DNA from: Stomatobaculum sp.
Lineage (GTDB): Bacteria; Bacillota_A; Clostridia; Lachnospirales; Lachnospiraceae
Length of the DNA stretch: 40,235 nucleotides
Assembly: GCA_017449925.1 (NCBI GenBank)
Contig: JAFSYO010000039.1
Coordinates: forward strand, 1-40,235
Reading direction: 5' to 3'
The notes beneath the pieces were generated by a model that did not search any database, was not told where the DNA came from, and saw nothing but the letters and a program-made list of their open reading frames with translations. The position numbers were made by a program, and so were the translations under genes. This document shows, piece by piece, positions 15,809 through 22,797 of this stretch (within the stretch, counting starts at the first letter, position 1; the number at the start of each line of letters is the position of its first letter).

Positions 15809-16485
15809 CGGGCCTGATTCCCTTTCTGCGCCGGTTCAGAACGGTATGCTTTTTCTTCGCAGCGGTATTTCTTCTGCTGCTGACGGGAGGATATCTGCTT
15901 TCGCCGGCGATTCTGCAGGCCCTTTCCGGACTTCTTCCGGGTGAGCGCCTCTACCAGCTTTCTGTAGCGGAAGGTCTTGTCACGCGCCTGGAGATAGGAG
16001 TGTGCATATCAGCTGTCATAACGCTGCTGCTGATTTTTTCTTTTGTCCTTTTAAGAATACGGAAAAAGAGTCTGTGGCTCGTTCCCGTCGCGGCATTGCT
16101 TTTCTTATTTGGCGCGGGCTTTTGCTTTGCGTTCCTTCTGCCCTCCGCGCTGCGCCTTCTGACGGGACTTCTGCCCTATGAACTGCGCCTTTCGGTGGAG
16201 AACTACGTATCTTTCTGTCTGGTCATGCTGCTGCTGATCGGTCTTCTGTTTGAAGAACCGCTGGTGATGTATCTGCTCTACAAGCTGGGGCTTTTACAGG
16301 TCTCCTTCCTCACGGAGAACAGGAAAAGGGTGTTTCTGGCTGCTTTGATCATACTGGCCGTGCTGACGCCCTCCGGAGATGCCGTCACGCTGTGCGTGGC
16401 GATGCTTCCCTTCATTCTTCTATACGAACTGGCTGTTTTCTGGCTGACGGTTCTTGACAGGAAGAAAGAGAAGGAGGCAGCATGA
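15805..16485 (+). CDS. TatC-like translocase subunit, paralogue 1 (lacks N-terminal signal-binding motif)
   Basis: This 226-residue protein has six predicted membrane segments and matches TatC over the second to sixth helices. Landmarks are SVAEGLVTRLEIGV near 55, LLPYELRLSVENYVSFCL near 120, and FEEPLVMYLLYKLGLL near 152. The C-terminal LTPSGDAVTLCVAMLPFILLYE near 193 is the place where TatC has its TPPD...LLALPM...LYE block. The cytoplasmic N-terminus should carry HLxELRxRL, part of the signal-peptide site, but reads IPFLRRFRTVCFF, so the conserved His and Glu are missing. Length is close to normal TatC (about 245). It overlaps both neighbours by 4 bases. I infer it works as a pair with the next protein, which retains the missing motif. 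Confidence 0.82.
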   Translation: MTGLIPFLRRFRTVCFFFAAVFLLLLTGGYLLSPAILQALSGLLPGERLYQLSVAEGLVTRLEIGVCISAVITLLLIFSFVLLRIRKKSLWLVPVAALLFLFGAGFCFAFLLPSALRLLTGLLPYELRLSVENYVSFCLVMLLLIGLLFEEPLVMYLLYKLGLLQVSFLTENRKRVFLAALIILAVLTPSGDAVTLCVAMLPFILLYELAVFWLTVLDRKKEKEAA

Positions 16486-17030
16486 CAGATAAAGATCTTC
16501 CCCTGAGCGGACATCTCATGGAGCTTCGGCACCGGATCCTGATATGTGCGATTCCTTTCGTGCTGCTTTTGTTTCCGGGTTTTTATGTTTCGGGGATCTT
16601 TCTGTCCCGGGTGTTCCGGACCTGTACGGATAACGGGTGCGAATTGTATTTGTTCGGCGTTGCAGATGCGCTGCTGCTTCGTATCAGGGGCGCGCTGCTG
16701 ATCGCGGTACTGATCATTCTGCCGCTCATCACCGTGGAGGTACTGCTGTTTGTGTTTCCCGGTCTCTACAGCCGGGAGCGGATCATGGTGCTCTCGCTGG
16801 GCGGGATCTGCGGCCTGTCCTTCAGCGCCGGTGCCTGGTTCTTTATAACCAGGCTGTCCTCCTGGGTGATGAAGGTATGGCTGGAGAAAGAAGGCGGGAT
16901 CCCTGCGAATCTCTCAGCTGTGAAATTCTATGATCTGTGGCTCTGCGCCCTGGTCATCTGCGGCGCAGCCGCCTGCCTTCCGTTTGCCGCGCTGTTTTTT
17001 GCCGTGCTGAGAACAACTAAGAAGAAATGA
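16482..17030 (+). CDS. TatC-like translocase subunit, paralogue 2 (C-terminally shortened)
   Basis: This 182-residue membrane protein starts with the TatC hallmark HLMELRHRIL (residues about 11-20). It continues with TatC-like second- and third-helix regions (LYLFGVADALLLRIRGALL, VFPGLYSRERIMVLSLGG) and a fourth helix (FYDLWLCALVICGAAACL), ending in a Lys-rich tail. It has no equivalent of helices five and six, nor the TPPD/LYE block found in paralogue 1. The coding frame, ATGA overlap with paralogue 1 and ribosome site are intact, so I do not regard it as a pseudogene. The two proteins together hold every conserved TatC element, suggesting a heteromeric receptor. That assembly is inference. 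Confidence 0.8.
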   Translation: MTDKDLPLSGHLMELRHRILICAIPFVLLLFPGFYVSGIFLSRVFRTCTDNGCELYLFGVADALLLRIRGALLIAVLIILPLITVEVLLFVFPGLYSRERIMVLSLGGICGLSFSAGAWFFITRLSSWVMKVWLEKEGGIPANLSAVKFYDLWLCALVICGAAACLPFAALFFAVLRTTKKK

Positions 17031-17040
17031 GGACTTGGAG

Positions 17041-17421
17041 ATGACGAGAAGAGATTTCCTGAAGGGGACCGCCGGTTTCGTACTGCTTTTAGGCGCCGGT
17101 TTTCCGCTGGTGAAACTTCGGAGCCTGTGGGCGGCAACTCCGGAAACTGCCGTAGGGCCGCTGCTGGCGGATGGGCTTGACCTGCTTCCTGCTGCGTCCG
17201 GTTTTGAGGTCATTTATCAGGGAAAGACGTGCTTCATCGTAAATGATGCCGGAGCGAAGCTGCTGCGCCTCGCGAACGGGAGATATACGCTGGAAGATAT
17301 TATACGCAGGACCGGGATGGAAGAGCAGAGCGAAGCGGTGGCGGATTTCTATATCGCTCTGAGCAAAGCCGGTTATCTCCAGAACAGAGTCGAGGTGAAC
17401 AAAGTTGCAGCCGAAATGTGA
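17041..17421 (+). CDS. Twin-arginine-signal protein with a PqqD/RRE-like domain
   Basis: This 126-residue protein begins MTRRDFLKG, a textbook twin-arginine motif (S/T-R-R-x-F-L-K). A hydrophobic stretch follows (AGFVLLLGAGFPLV) and then LWAATPETA, a plausible cleavage region. The mature part of about 85 residues reads as a PqqD-family fold, the RiPP recognition element that binds precursor leaders. It has strands (GFEVIYQGKTCFIVND), then GAKLLRLANGRYTLEDII, and a final winged-helix segment DFYIALSKAGYL. ATG 17041 is preceded by GAGGA; TTG 17035 is a less likely start. It lies between the Tat genes and the radical SAM gene, whose start overlaps it by 17 bases. A Tat signal on an RRE is odd, since RREs normally act in the cytoplasm beside the maturase. 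Confidence 0.8.
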   Translation: MTRRDFLKGTAGFVLLLGAGFPLVKLRSLWAATPETAVGPLLADGLDLLPAASGFEVIYQGKTCFIVNDAGAKLLRLANGRYTLEDIIRRTGMEEQSEAVADFYIALSKAGYLQNRVEVNKVAAEM

Positions 17422-18721
17422 GTTGTTTGTCGTACGCGATGACGAGGGGCCTATCCTGTATGCGCCTCTGCGCCATCTTTCCGCCAGGCTGAACGAATCC
17501 GCAGTCGCGGCGGTCGGCCGCCGTCTTGAGGGATGCGATTTGTCCGAGGAAGAGAAAAGCTGCCTGAAGATCCTGGAAGAGTGCTCCTTCTTTGAGCCGG
17601 CAGAGGTGCCGGATCCGCCGCTGCTTCCGCCAACGGAGGTGACGCTCTTTCCCACGGACGGCTGCAATCTCCGCTGCCGCTACTGTTACGCGGGCGCCGC
17701 ATCGCGCCGTCATCTCATGCCGCTTGAAACGGGAAAGGCGGCGATCGACTACGTGATACGGAACGCCAAAGGACAGGGGTCTTCGGATTTTGTCGTCGCT
17801 TTTCACGGAAACGGCGAGCCGTTTACGGCATTTCCGCTGGTAAAGGAGCTGTGTCAGTACGCTTATGAGGCAGGGGAGCGGAACGGTCTGAAGCCGCGGC
17901 TGAGCGCCGCCACCAACGGCGTCCTGAACGAGGAACAGCTCGACTGGCTGATCGCCTGGTTCGACGGCGTGAACATTTCCTTTGACGGACTGGAGGAGCT
18001 GCAGAACCGGGAGAGGCCGATGGCAGACGGCAGCGCCAGTTTTCCGTATGTTCACAGGACGCTGAAGCGTCTGAACGAAGCAGGAAAAGAGTTCGGTATA
18101 CGAACGACACTGACCGCGGGCGGGGTCGACCGGCTGCCGGAGATCGCGGCTTTTGTACTGGAGAATTACCCCGGCTGCGATCCGCTCCATGTGGAACCGG
18201 CCTGGGAAGCCGGGCGCAGCCTGGAGACAGGGGAGCGGATGCCGGATCCGGACCGGTTCGTTGAAAAATTCCTGGAGGCGGAGGAACTGCTGAACGGAAA
18301 GATGCGGCTCGTGTTTTCCACTGCGAGGATGGACACGCTGAGCGTCAGCTTTTGCGGCGTGTGCCGGGACTCTTTTGTCGTGACCAGCGAAGGGATCGTC
18401 ACATCCTGCTATGAGGTGAGCGAAGAGAAGGATCCGCGCAGCGCCCGCTATATCTACGGGAAATATGACCAGGACAATGCCGTCTTTGTATTTGATGAAG
18501 ACCGCCGCGCCGATCTCCGCACCCTGCGGGTCGACCGGATGCCTTATTGCGAGAATTGTTTCTGCAAGTATCACTGCAGCGGAGACTGCGCCGCGAAGAT
18601 CCTGGGACTGAAAGCCCCGGCGGATCACGCCGGCAGCAGCAGATGCAGGATCACACGAGCGCTGACCCTGCGCCAGATCCAGAGGACGCTCAGCGGACAG
18701 GAGGGACCGAAACATGAATGA
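17405..18721 (+). CDS. Radical SAM/SPASM peptide maturase
   Basis: This 438-residue enzyme has an N-terminal domain of about 75 residues (LFVVRDDEGPILYAPLRHL) like that of clostridial peptide maturases. A radical SAM barrel with CxxxCxxC at Cys87, Cys91 and Cys94 (CNLRCRYC) follows, with HGNGEP near 134 for SAM binding. A C-terminal SPASM domain carries Cys317, 320, 335, 382, 385, 387, 391, 395 and 414, enough for two auxiliary Fe-S clusters. Such enzymes make thioether or other cross-links in ribosomal peptides. The start is TTG 17405, seven bases after GAGGTGA. It overlaps the RRE-like gene by 17 bases and the Cys-rich peptide gene by 8, pointing to that peptide as substrate. The exact bond formed is unknown. 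Confidence 0.9.
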   Translation: MQPKCELFVVRDDEGPILYAPLRHLSARLNESAVAAVGRRLEGCDLSEEEKSCLKILEECSFFEPAEVPDPPLLPPTEVTLFPTDGCNLRCRYCYAGAASRRHLMPLETGKAAIDYVIRNAKGQGSSDFVVAFHGNGEPFTAFPLVKELCQYAYEAGERNGLKPRLSAATNGVLNEEQLDWLIAWFDGVNISFDGLEELQNRERPMADGSASFPYVHRTLKRLNEAGKEFGIRTTLTAGGVDRLPEIAAFVLENYPGCDPLHVEPAWEAGRSLETGERMPDPDRFVEKFLEAEELLNGKMRLVFSTARMDTLSVSFCGVCRDSFVVTSEGIVTSCYEVSEEKDPRSARYIYGKYDQDNAVFVFDEDRRADLRTLRVDRMPYCENCFCKYHCSGDCAAKILGLKAPADHAGSSRCRITRALTLRQIQRTLSGQEGPKHE

Positions 18722-19070
18722 CGACCGTATTAAAAGCGGCGACGCCGACAAGAAGCTTCCGAAGCCGGAGGTCTATATTGTCAGCGACGGCAAAGAGGTG
18801 TTCAAACCGGGGATGAAGACCTGGTTCGTTGATTCAAAAACGGAGACGGACAGCACATCCGGCGGGGTCCGGGGCCAGAAGGGAACTGTCGTCGGCGGTA
18901 CCGTCTGCACCTGCAACACCGTCTGCACCTGCAATCCCATGTGCACCTGTCATCCCCACTGCACCTGCCAGTCGACCTGCACCTGCCAGTCGACCTGCAG
19001 CTGTCTGAAGGTCGGCGGCGGCACCCGCTGCACCTGCAACAAAGTGTGTACCTGTGTTCCTGTGCATTAA
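18714..19070 (+). CDS. Cys-rich RiPP precursor-like peptide, eight C-[T/S]-C units
   Basis: This 118-residue peptide has a hydrophilic leader of about 62 residues (with EVYIVSDGKEVF, able to add a strand to an RRE) ending in VVGG, a possible double-Gly cleavage site. The core carries sixteen Cys at 65/67, 71/73, 77/79, 83/85, 89/91, 95/97, 106/108 and 112/114. These form eight Cys-Thr-Cys or Cys-Ser-Cys pairs; the first six repeat every six residues exactly, then a GGG linker and two more. No signal peptide or twin arginine is present. AGGAGGG lies six bases before ATG 18714. Alternatives are a metallothionein-like metal binder or a spore/surface structural protein; adjacency to a radical SAM maturase and RRE favours a modified peptide. 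Confidence 0.8.
   Translation: MNDDRIKSGDADKKLPKPEVYIVSDGKEVFKPGMKTWFVDSKTETDSTSGGVRGQKGTVVGGTVCTCNTVCTCNPMCTCHPHCTCQSTCTCQSTCSCLKVGGGTRCTCNKVCTCVPVH
18960..18995 (+). repeat. 18-bp perfect tandem duplication inside the Cys-rich core
   Basis: Two identical 18-bp units (TGCACCTGCCAGTCGACC) at 18960-18977 and 18978-18995 encode one CTCQST hexad each. Neighbouring hexads are diverged at DNA level, so this copy looks recent and shows how the repeat number can change. Confidence 0.85.
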
Positions 19071-19086
19071 GAAAGAGAAGGGCTGT

Positions 19087-20139
19087 ATGATGAAGAAAGC
19101 TGTAAGAGTTGTCTCTGTGCTGCTGGCCCTTCTGCTGCTCTGCAGCGGCTGCGGTACCAGCACGATGGAAAAGAGTACCGGCGCAGCGAAAAAGAGCACT
19201 GAGGAGAAAGTTAAGATCGACACTTCCGTGGACGCCGACACTGCCTTTGAACTGGGCAATAAGTCCTACCAAGCCGGGAAATACGGGGAAGCGCAGGCCT
19301 ATTATCAGCTGGTGATCGAAAAACAGGCTGACGCGGAAAAATACTGCTACGGAGATATGGCCAATAATCTGGTGCTGACTTATCTCCAGCTGGAAAAGAA
19401 CAAAGAAGCCTATGAGCTGTGCCATGAGCTTCTTGAAAGAAAAGACGCGCCCTCAGCGGAAGATACCTACGGGTATATCCTGAACTATATGGTGTGCGCC
19501 CACGCCAACGGCATTACGGCTGTGGAAGCTTTAAAGCAGGCGGAAGAACTGACCGGTTCTAATCTGGCCGGCCTGCAGGACCGCGCCCTGGAAGACCCGG
19601 GTAGTTACAGCAAGCTCGTGACGGCGCTGATGTACAACGCTATTTATATGGACATGGAGCAGAAGATCCTGGATCCGGACTTCACGCCGGCTCTCCCGGA
19701 TGTTTCTGCCGGCAAAGACTGGGACAAGCTGAAGGAAGAGGCTGCGAAAGCCGAGGAACAGAGTTCTCTGGAGGGCGTGCTGAATACGCTTCTGGAAGAG
19801 GGATCATTAACGGAAAAGATAGAGACCATTCTGGATGAGACATTCTTCAAAGAGGAAGACCCCAGACAGACCGAGGCGCAGATGGAATATCTTGCCAGGC
19901 TGAAGAAGGTCCTTATTTCCGCGAATAAACACAATCATGATATCTTCGGAGAGAATGATCCGGACCTTCAGGAGCTGGAGAAGTATCTGGACACCTGCAT
20001 GAAAGTGATGACAGAAGAGCAGGAGAAAGACAAGGCGAAGGACGCGGAGAAAGACAAGGCGAAGGACGCGGAGAAAGATAAGGAAAAGGACAAGTCGAAA
20101 GACAAGGCAAAGGACAAGGCGAAGGAGAAGAAAAAGTGA
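19087..20139 (+). CDS. TPR-like lipoprotein with Lys/Asp-rich C-terminal tail
   Basis: This 350-residue predicted lipoprotein starts MMKKAVRVV and has a hydrophobic core and lipobox LLCSGC. Residues about 50-140 form tetratricopeptide-like helical pairs (ADTAFELGNKSYQAGKYGEAQAYYQLVIEKQ, given here only as the first TPR region at about residues 52-82). The rest is mostly helical and acidic. The last 35 residues are an almost pure Lys/Asp/Ala/Glu tail built of KDKAKDAE units, encoded partly by perfect tandem DNA repeats. It would be tethered to the outer face of the membrane. Its position between precursor and second radical SAM gene suggests a role with the exported peptide (binding, assembly or immunity), which is inference. 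Start 19087 or 19090 cannot be separated. Confidence 0.78.
   Translation: MMKKAVRVVSVLLALLLLCSGCGTSTMEKSTGAAKKSTEEKVKIDTSVDADTAFELGNKSYQAGKYGEAQAYYQLVIEKQADAEKYCYGDMANNLVLTYLQLEKNKEAYELCHELLERKDAPSAEDTYGYILNYMVCAHANGITAVEALKQAEELTGSNLAGLQDRALEDPGSYSKLVTALMYNAIYMDMEQKILDPDFTPALPDVSAGKDWDKLKEEAAKAEEQSSLEGVLNTLLEEGSLTEKIETILDETFFKEEDPRQTEAQMEYLARLKKVLISANKHNHDIFGENDPDLQELEKYLDTCMKVMTEEQEKDKAKDAEKDKAKDAEKDKEKDKSKDKAKDKAKEKKK
20023..20070 (+). repeat. 24-bp perfect tandem repeat in the lipoprotein tail
   Basis: Two identical 24-bp units at 20023-20046 and 20047-20070 encode EKDKAKDA twice, with a degenerate third unit following. It explains the low-complexity tail and is a likely site of length variation. 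Confidence 0.85.
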
Positions 20140-21521
20140 TGAAGATCGCTCTTGTCCGTCCGCTCTGCAGTTATGACGAGCCGGAATTCCAGGAGCCTCT
20201 CGGCGCAGAGGCCATCTGCGGTTATCTGCGGGAGAGGGGCCTTGAATGCCGCGTCTTCGACCGTCTGCTTGGCGTGACGACAGCCGACCTGGCGGGCTAC
20301 GGGCCTGACTGGGTCGGCTTTTCCCTTATGACTGACGCTGACATAGCGGACGCCCTTCGCCTTGTTCAGATGCTGCGCGCTCCCATGCGGCGCTTTTTTG
20401 CCGGCGGGATGTTCGTGACGACGGAGCCGGAGAGGGCGGCGGCGCTGTTCCCGAAGGACACGGTACTGATCAGCGGGGAGGGAGAAGGACCGGTCTATGC
20501 TCTGGTGACAGGGGGAAGTGCCGAAGAGGCCCGCCGGCCAGGCCCTGACGAATGGGCCTTTGCCAGCAGAGATGATCTCGCATCATATCTTCAAAGAGGC
20601 GGGGTGATCAATCTCCGGACTGCCAGAGGATGCCGGGGCAGCTGCGCTTTCTGCACCACCCCGTCCCGGCAGGACGGCACAAGGCGCTATGAAGCGCGGG
20701 ATCCGGCAAAGGTCGCGGAGGAAATGGCGGCTCTTTCCGGGAAAGGTTATCTGCCGGTCTTTAATTTTACGGATGATGAATTCGGCGGCGCGGAGAGGGT
20801 CCTCGCTCTGGAAGAAGAACTGAAGAGAAGAGACGTAAGAGCGGCTTTCACGCTGGAAATGAGGGCTGCAGACATCGTCCGCACACCGCGTGAACTATGG
20901 CCGGTACTGCATGAAGGCGGCCTCTGCAGGATCTTCACAGGGCTGGAGAGCTTTAATACCGATACGCTCCGGCGCTGGAACAAGCCTGTTGATGTGCCGG
21001 TGCTGATGGAGGCTGTCAGATGCATCGAAAACGGCGGGATCGCCTGTGAAGTGGGGTACATTCTGTGGCACGAACACAGCACGGCGGACTCCGTACGCAG
21101 GGAAACGGAGCAGCTTCATGACCATGGCCTTATGTCGCCCAAAACGGCTTTGTCCCGCCTGATCCTGTATCCCGGCAGCCGTCTGCACGAAATGGCAGGG
21201 GTAAAGGGAACCGCCCAGGTGCCTCTGACGGAGGAAGCACAGGCGCTGTTCCGCCGGTGGGAGGAGCTGCTGGGCCCGCTGTCTCCGCTGTGGACAAAGG
21301 CCGCCCTACTCCAGCCGGGCATGGCCTGCCGGGCATGGCTGCAGAAGGATTCCAGCCGTTACCAGGAGCTGACGGCCTGTATGAAAACGATCAGAGAAAT
21401 GACTTACCTTTGTCTGACCGGCGATTCGCAGCCGGACAAAGACCTTTGCAGGGAGATCGGGGAGAAGCTGAATGATATTATTTCTGACAAGCAGCCCCAT
21501 GGGGGCATACAGGAGCGATAG
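20139..21521 (+). CDS. B12-binding-domain radical SAM protein
   Basis: This 460-residue protein has an N-terminal Rossmann-like cobalamin-binding-type domain (residues about 1-130; EPLGAEAICGYLRERG, GFSLMTDADIADA, FFAGGMFVTTEPE, ISGEGEGP). A radical SAM barrel follows with CxxxCxxC at Cys165, Cys169 and Cys172 (CRGSCAFC) and FTDDEFGG near 210, as in BchE/methyltransferase-like class B enzymes. The family includes methylases and ring-forming enzymes, some acting on ribosomal peptides. I start at ATG 20139, which overlaps the preceding stop by one base, with AAGGAG upstream; a GTG three bases earlier is also possible. A second radical SAM in the cluster suggests a second modification of the Cys-rich peptide. 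Confidence 0.85.
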   Translation: MKIALVRPLCSYDEPEFQEPLGAEAICGYLRERGLECRVFDRLLGVTTADLAGYGPDWVGFSLMTDADIADALRLVQMLRAPMRRFFAGGMFVTTEPERAAALFPKDTVLISGEGEGPVYALVTGGSAEEARRPGPDEWAFASRDDLASYLQRGGVINLRTARGCRGSCAFCTTPSRQDGTRRYEARDPAKVAEEMAALSGKGYLPVFNFTDDEFGGAERVLALEEELKRRDVRAAFTLEMRAADIVRTPRELWPVLHEGGLCRIFTGLESFNTDTLRRWNKPVDVPVLMEAVRCIENGGIACEVGYILWHEHSTADSVRRETEQLHDHGLMSPKTALSRLILYPGSRLHEMAGVKGTAQVPLTEEAQALFRRWEELLGPLSPLWTKAALLQPGMACRAWLQKDSSRYQELTACMKTIREMTYLCLTGDSQPDKDLCREIGEKLNDIISDKQPHGGIQER

Positions 21522-22212
21522 GGCGCCGGACTTTAAAGGATTCGATCCCGCCAACGGACTGGTGACGGAACTGAGGAGATACTGGAGGGAGAATTCCCGC
21601 TGCCTTCTGGTCTCTGCTTTTCCGGAGGAGTACGCGGTGAACGACCGGATGAGGGGCGATTTTGAAAGAATTATCCGGGAAACAGGGCTTTCTGTCGGCT
21701 GTGTGGATGTGTACGACCGGCGAAACGGGAAGCAGGCCCCTGCGGTGCTTCCGGAGTACGACACGGTGTTCCTCGGCGGAGGTCATGTGCCGACGGAGAA
21801 CGCTTTTTTCCGGGAGATCGGGCTCAGAAGCGCCCTTTCGGACTGGGACGGGATCGTGATGGGAATCAGTGCCGGCAGCATGAACTGCGCAGAGACGGTC
21901 TACGCGCAGCCGGAAATGCCCGGAGAAGCATCGGACCCTTCATTCCGGCGCTTCATTCAGGGGCTGGGCCTCACGAACTGCAATATCCTGCCCCATTATC
22001 AGGCGGTAAAGAACGACTATGTGGACGGCCTGAGGCTGATGGAAGACATTACTAACGGAGACAGCTTCGGTCACCGCTTCTACGCGCTCCCGGACGGCAG
22101 CTATTTCCTGCAGACGGAGGACAGAAAGGAGATCCGCGGAGAAGCGTTTCTAATCTCGGAAGGCGGGATCAGGAAGATCTGTGAAACAGGGGAGGTATAC
22201 AGTTTCTACTGA
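21472..22212 (+). CDS. Peptidase E-like serine hydrolase (S51 family)
   Basis: This 246-residue protein resembles alpha-aspartyl dipeptidase/peptidase E and cyanophycinase-type S51 enzymes. It opens with ILFLTSSPMG, has VFLGGGHVPTENAFF near residue 100, the nucleophile elbow GISAGSMN with Ser133, and a later His in NILPHYQ near 175. Length matches the family. It overlaps the end of the B12-radical SAM gene by 50 bases, so it is translationally tied to the cluster and closes it before a strong terminator. It could trim the peptide or its leader inside the cell, or detoxify short products; neither is shown by sequence. GGGGAG lies upstream of ATG 21472. Confidence 0.82.
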   Translation: MILFLTSSPMGAYRSDRAPDFKGFDPANGLVTELRRYWRENSRCLLVSAFPEEYAVNDRMRGDFERIIRETGLSVGCVDVYDRRNGKQAPAVLPEYDTVFLGGGHVPTENAFFREIGLRSALSDWDGIVMGISAGSMNCAETVYAQPEMPGEASDPSFRRFIQGLGLTNCNILPHYQAVKNDYVDGLRLMEDITNGDSFGHRFYALPDGSYFLQTEDRKEIRGEAFLISEGGIRKICETGEVYSFY

Positions 22213-22236
22213 TCCCGGGCAGATTACCGGGCAAAT

Positions 22237-22272
22237 AAACCGGGCTGCCGCAAAAAAGCGGCAGCCCGGTTT
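22237..22272. terminator. Strong bidirectional terminator
   Basis: A perfect 15-bp stem (AAACCGGGCTGCCGC with GCGGCAGCCCGGTTT) and AAAAAA loop lies between the convergent genes ending at 22212 and 22300. A-rich and T-rich flanks serve both strands. Confidence 0.92.
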
Positions 22273-22299
22273 CAGTTTATAAGAATATTGCTCTTCGGG

Positions 22300-22716
22300 T
22301 CACGGACGGACGAACTCGTTGCAGTAAAGCAGCTCGATCATCTCTCCGGAAGGTCCGCGGAAGAAGCGGTTCTTCAGGCCGCCGAACAGTACAGTCTGCT
22401 CCATGGTCTTCGGCTGGATGAAGGTATTGATCCCGAGGGCCTCCACTTCGGCAGCTGCAGCGTCGACATCGTCCACGTAAAGGGCGAAGTGGTAAATGCT
22501 GCCGTCGTTCCGCTTTTCCGGTTCCGCGGGGCAGACCAGCTCAATAACGTAGCCGGCAAAACGCATCAGCACCATTTCCTTTGTACCGTTCCCGTCCGGG
22601 AGAGAGCCGCGCATCGCTACGGTGCCGCCGAGTTTCTCATAGAAGGCGATGCTTTCCTGCAGGTCGCAGGTCATGATCGCGATGTGTCCGCCGCCGAGAT
22701 AGTGGTCTTTTATCAT
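22300..22716 (-). CDS. VOC (glyoxalase/bleomycin-resistance fold) protein
   Basis: This 138-residue protein has two beta-alpha-beta-beta-beta modules of the vicinal oxygen chelate superfamily. The first opens with GGHIAIMTCDLQESIAFYEKLGG and the second with YHFALYVDDVDAAAAEVEALG. It ends in RGPSGEMIELLYCNEF. Metal-ligand positions look kept: His in GGHIAI, Glu in VIELVCP, His in YHFALYV and Glu in EMIELL. The substrate cannot be told. ATG 22716 follows GAGGAGGTATTATCC; the reading frame is open further upstream but without ribosome site or homology. A good promoter lies about 80 bases upstream. Confidence 0.85.
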   Translation of the reverse strand: MIKDHYLGGGHIAIMTCDLQESIAFYEKLGGTVAMRGSLPDGNGTKEMVLMRFAGYVIELVCPAEPEKRNDGSIYHFALYVDDVDAAAAEVEALGINTFIQPKTMEQTVLFGGLKNRFFRGPSGEMIELLYCNEFVRP

Positions 22717-22797
22717 GGATAATACCTCCTCTTGAATATTCCAGCACACCCGCAGGCGGGGATGTGCAGCAGCCTGGATCCGGGGTTCTTTATATAT

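Noticed and set aside
16482..17030. Second TatC-like gene as a decayed pseudogene
   Set aside because: The frame is intact, ATGA-coupled to its neighbour, keeps HLMELRHR and ends in a normal charged tail before the next ribosome site.
18904..19040. CRISPR-like short direct repeats
   Set aside because: The 18-bp periodicity is in frame, encodes CTCxxx hexads within a gene with a good ribosome site, and has no spacers.
18714..19070. Simple metallothionein
   Set aside because: Not excluded chemically, but the long leader with VVGG and overlap with a radical SAM/SPASM gene next to an RRE-like gene make a modified peptide more likely.
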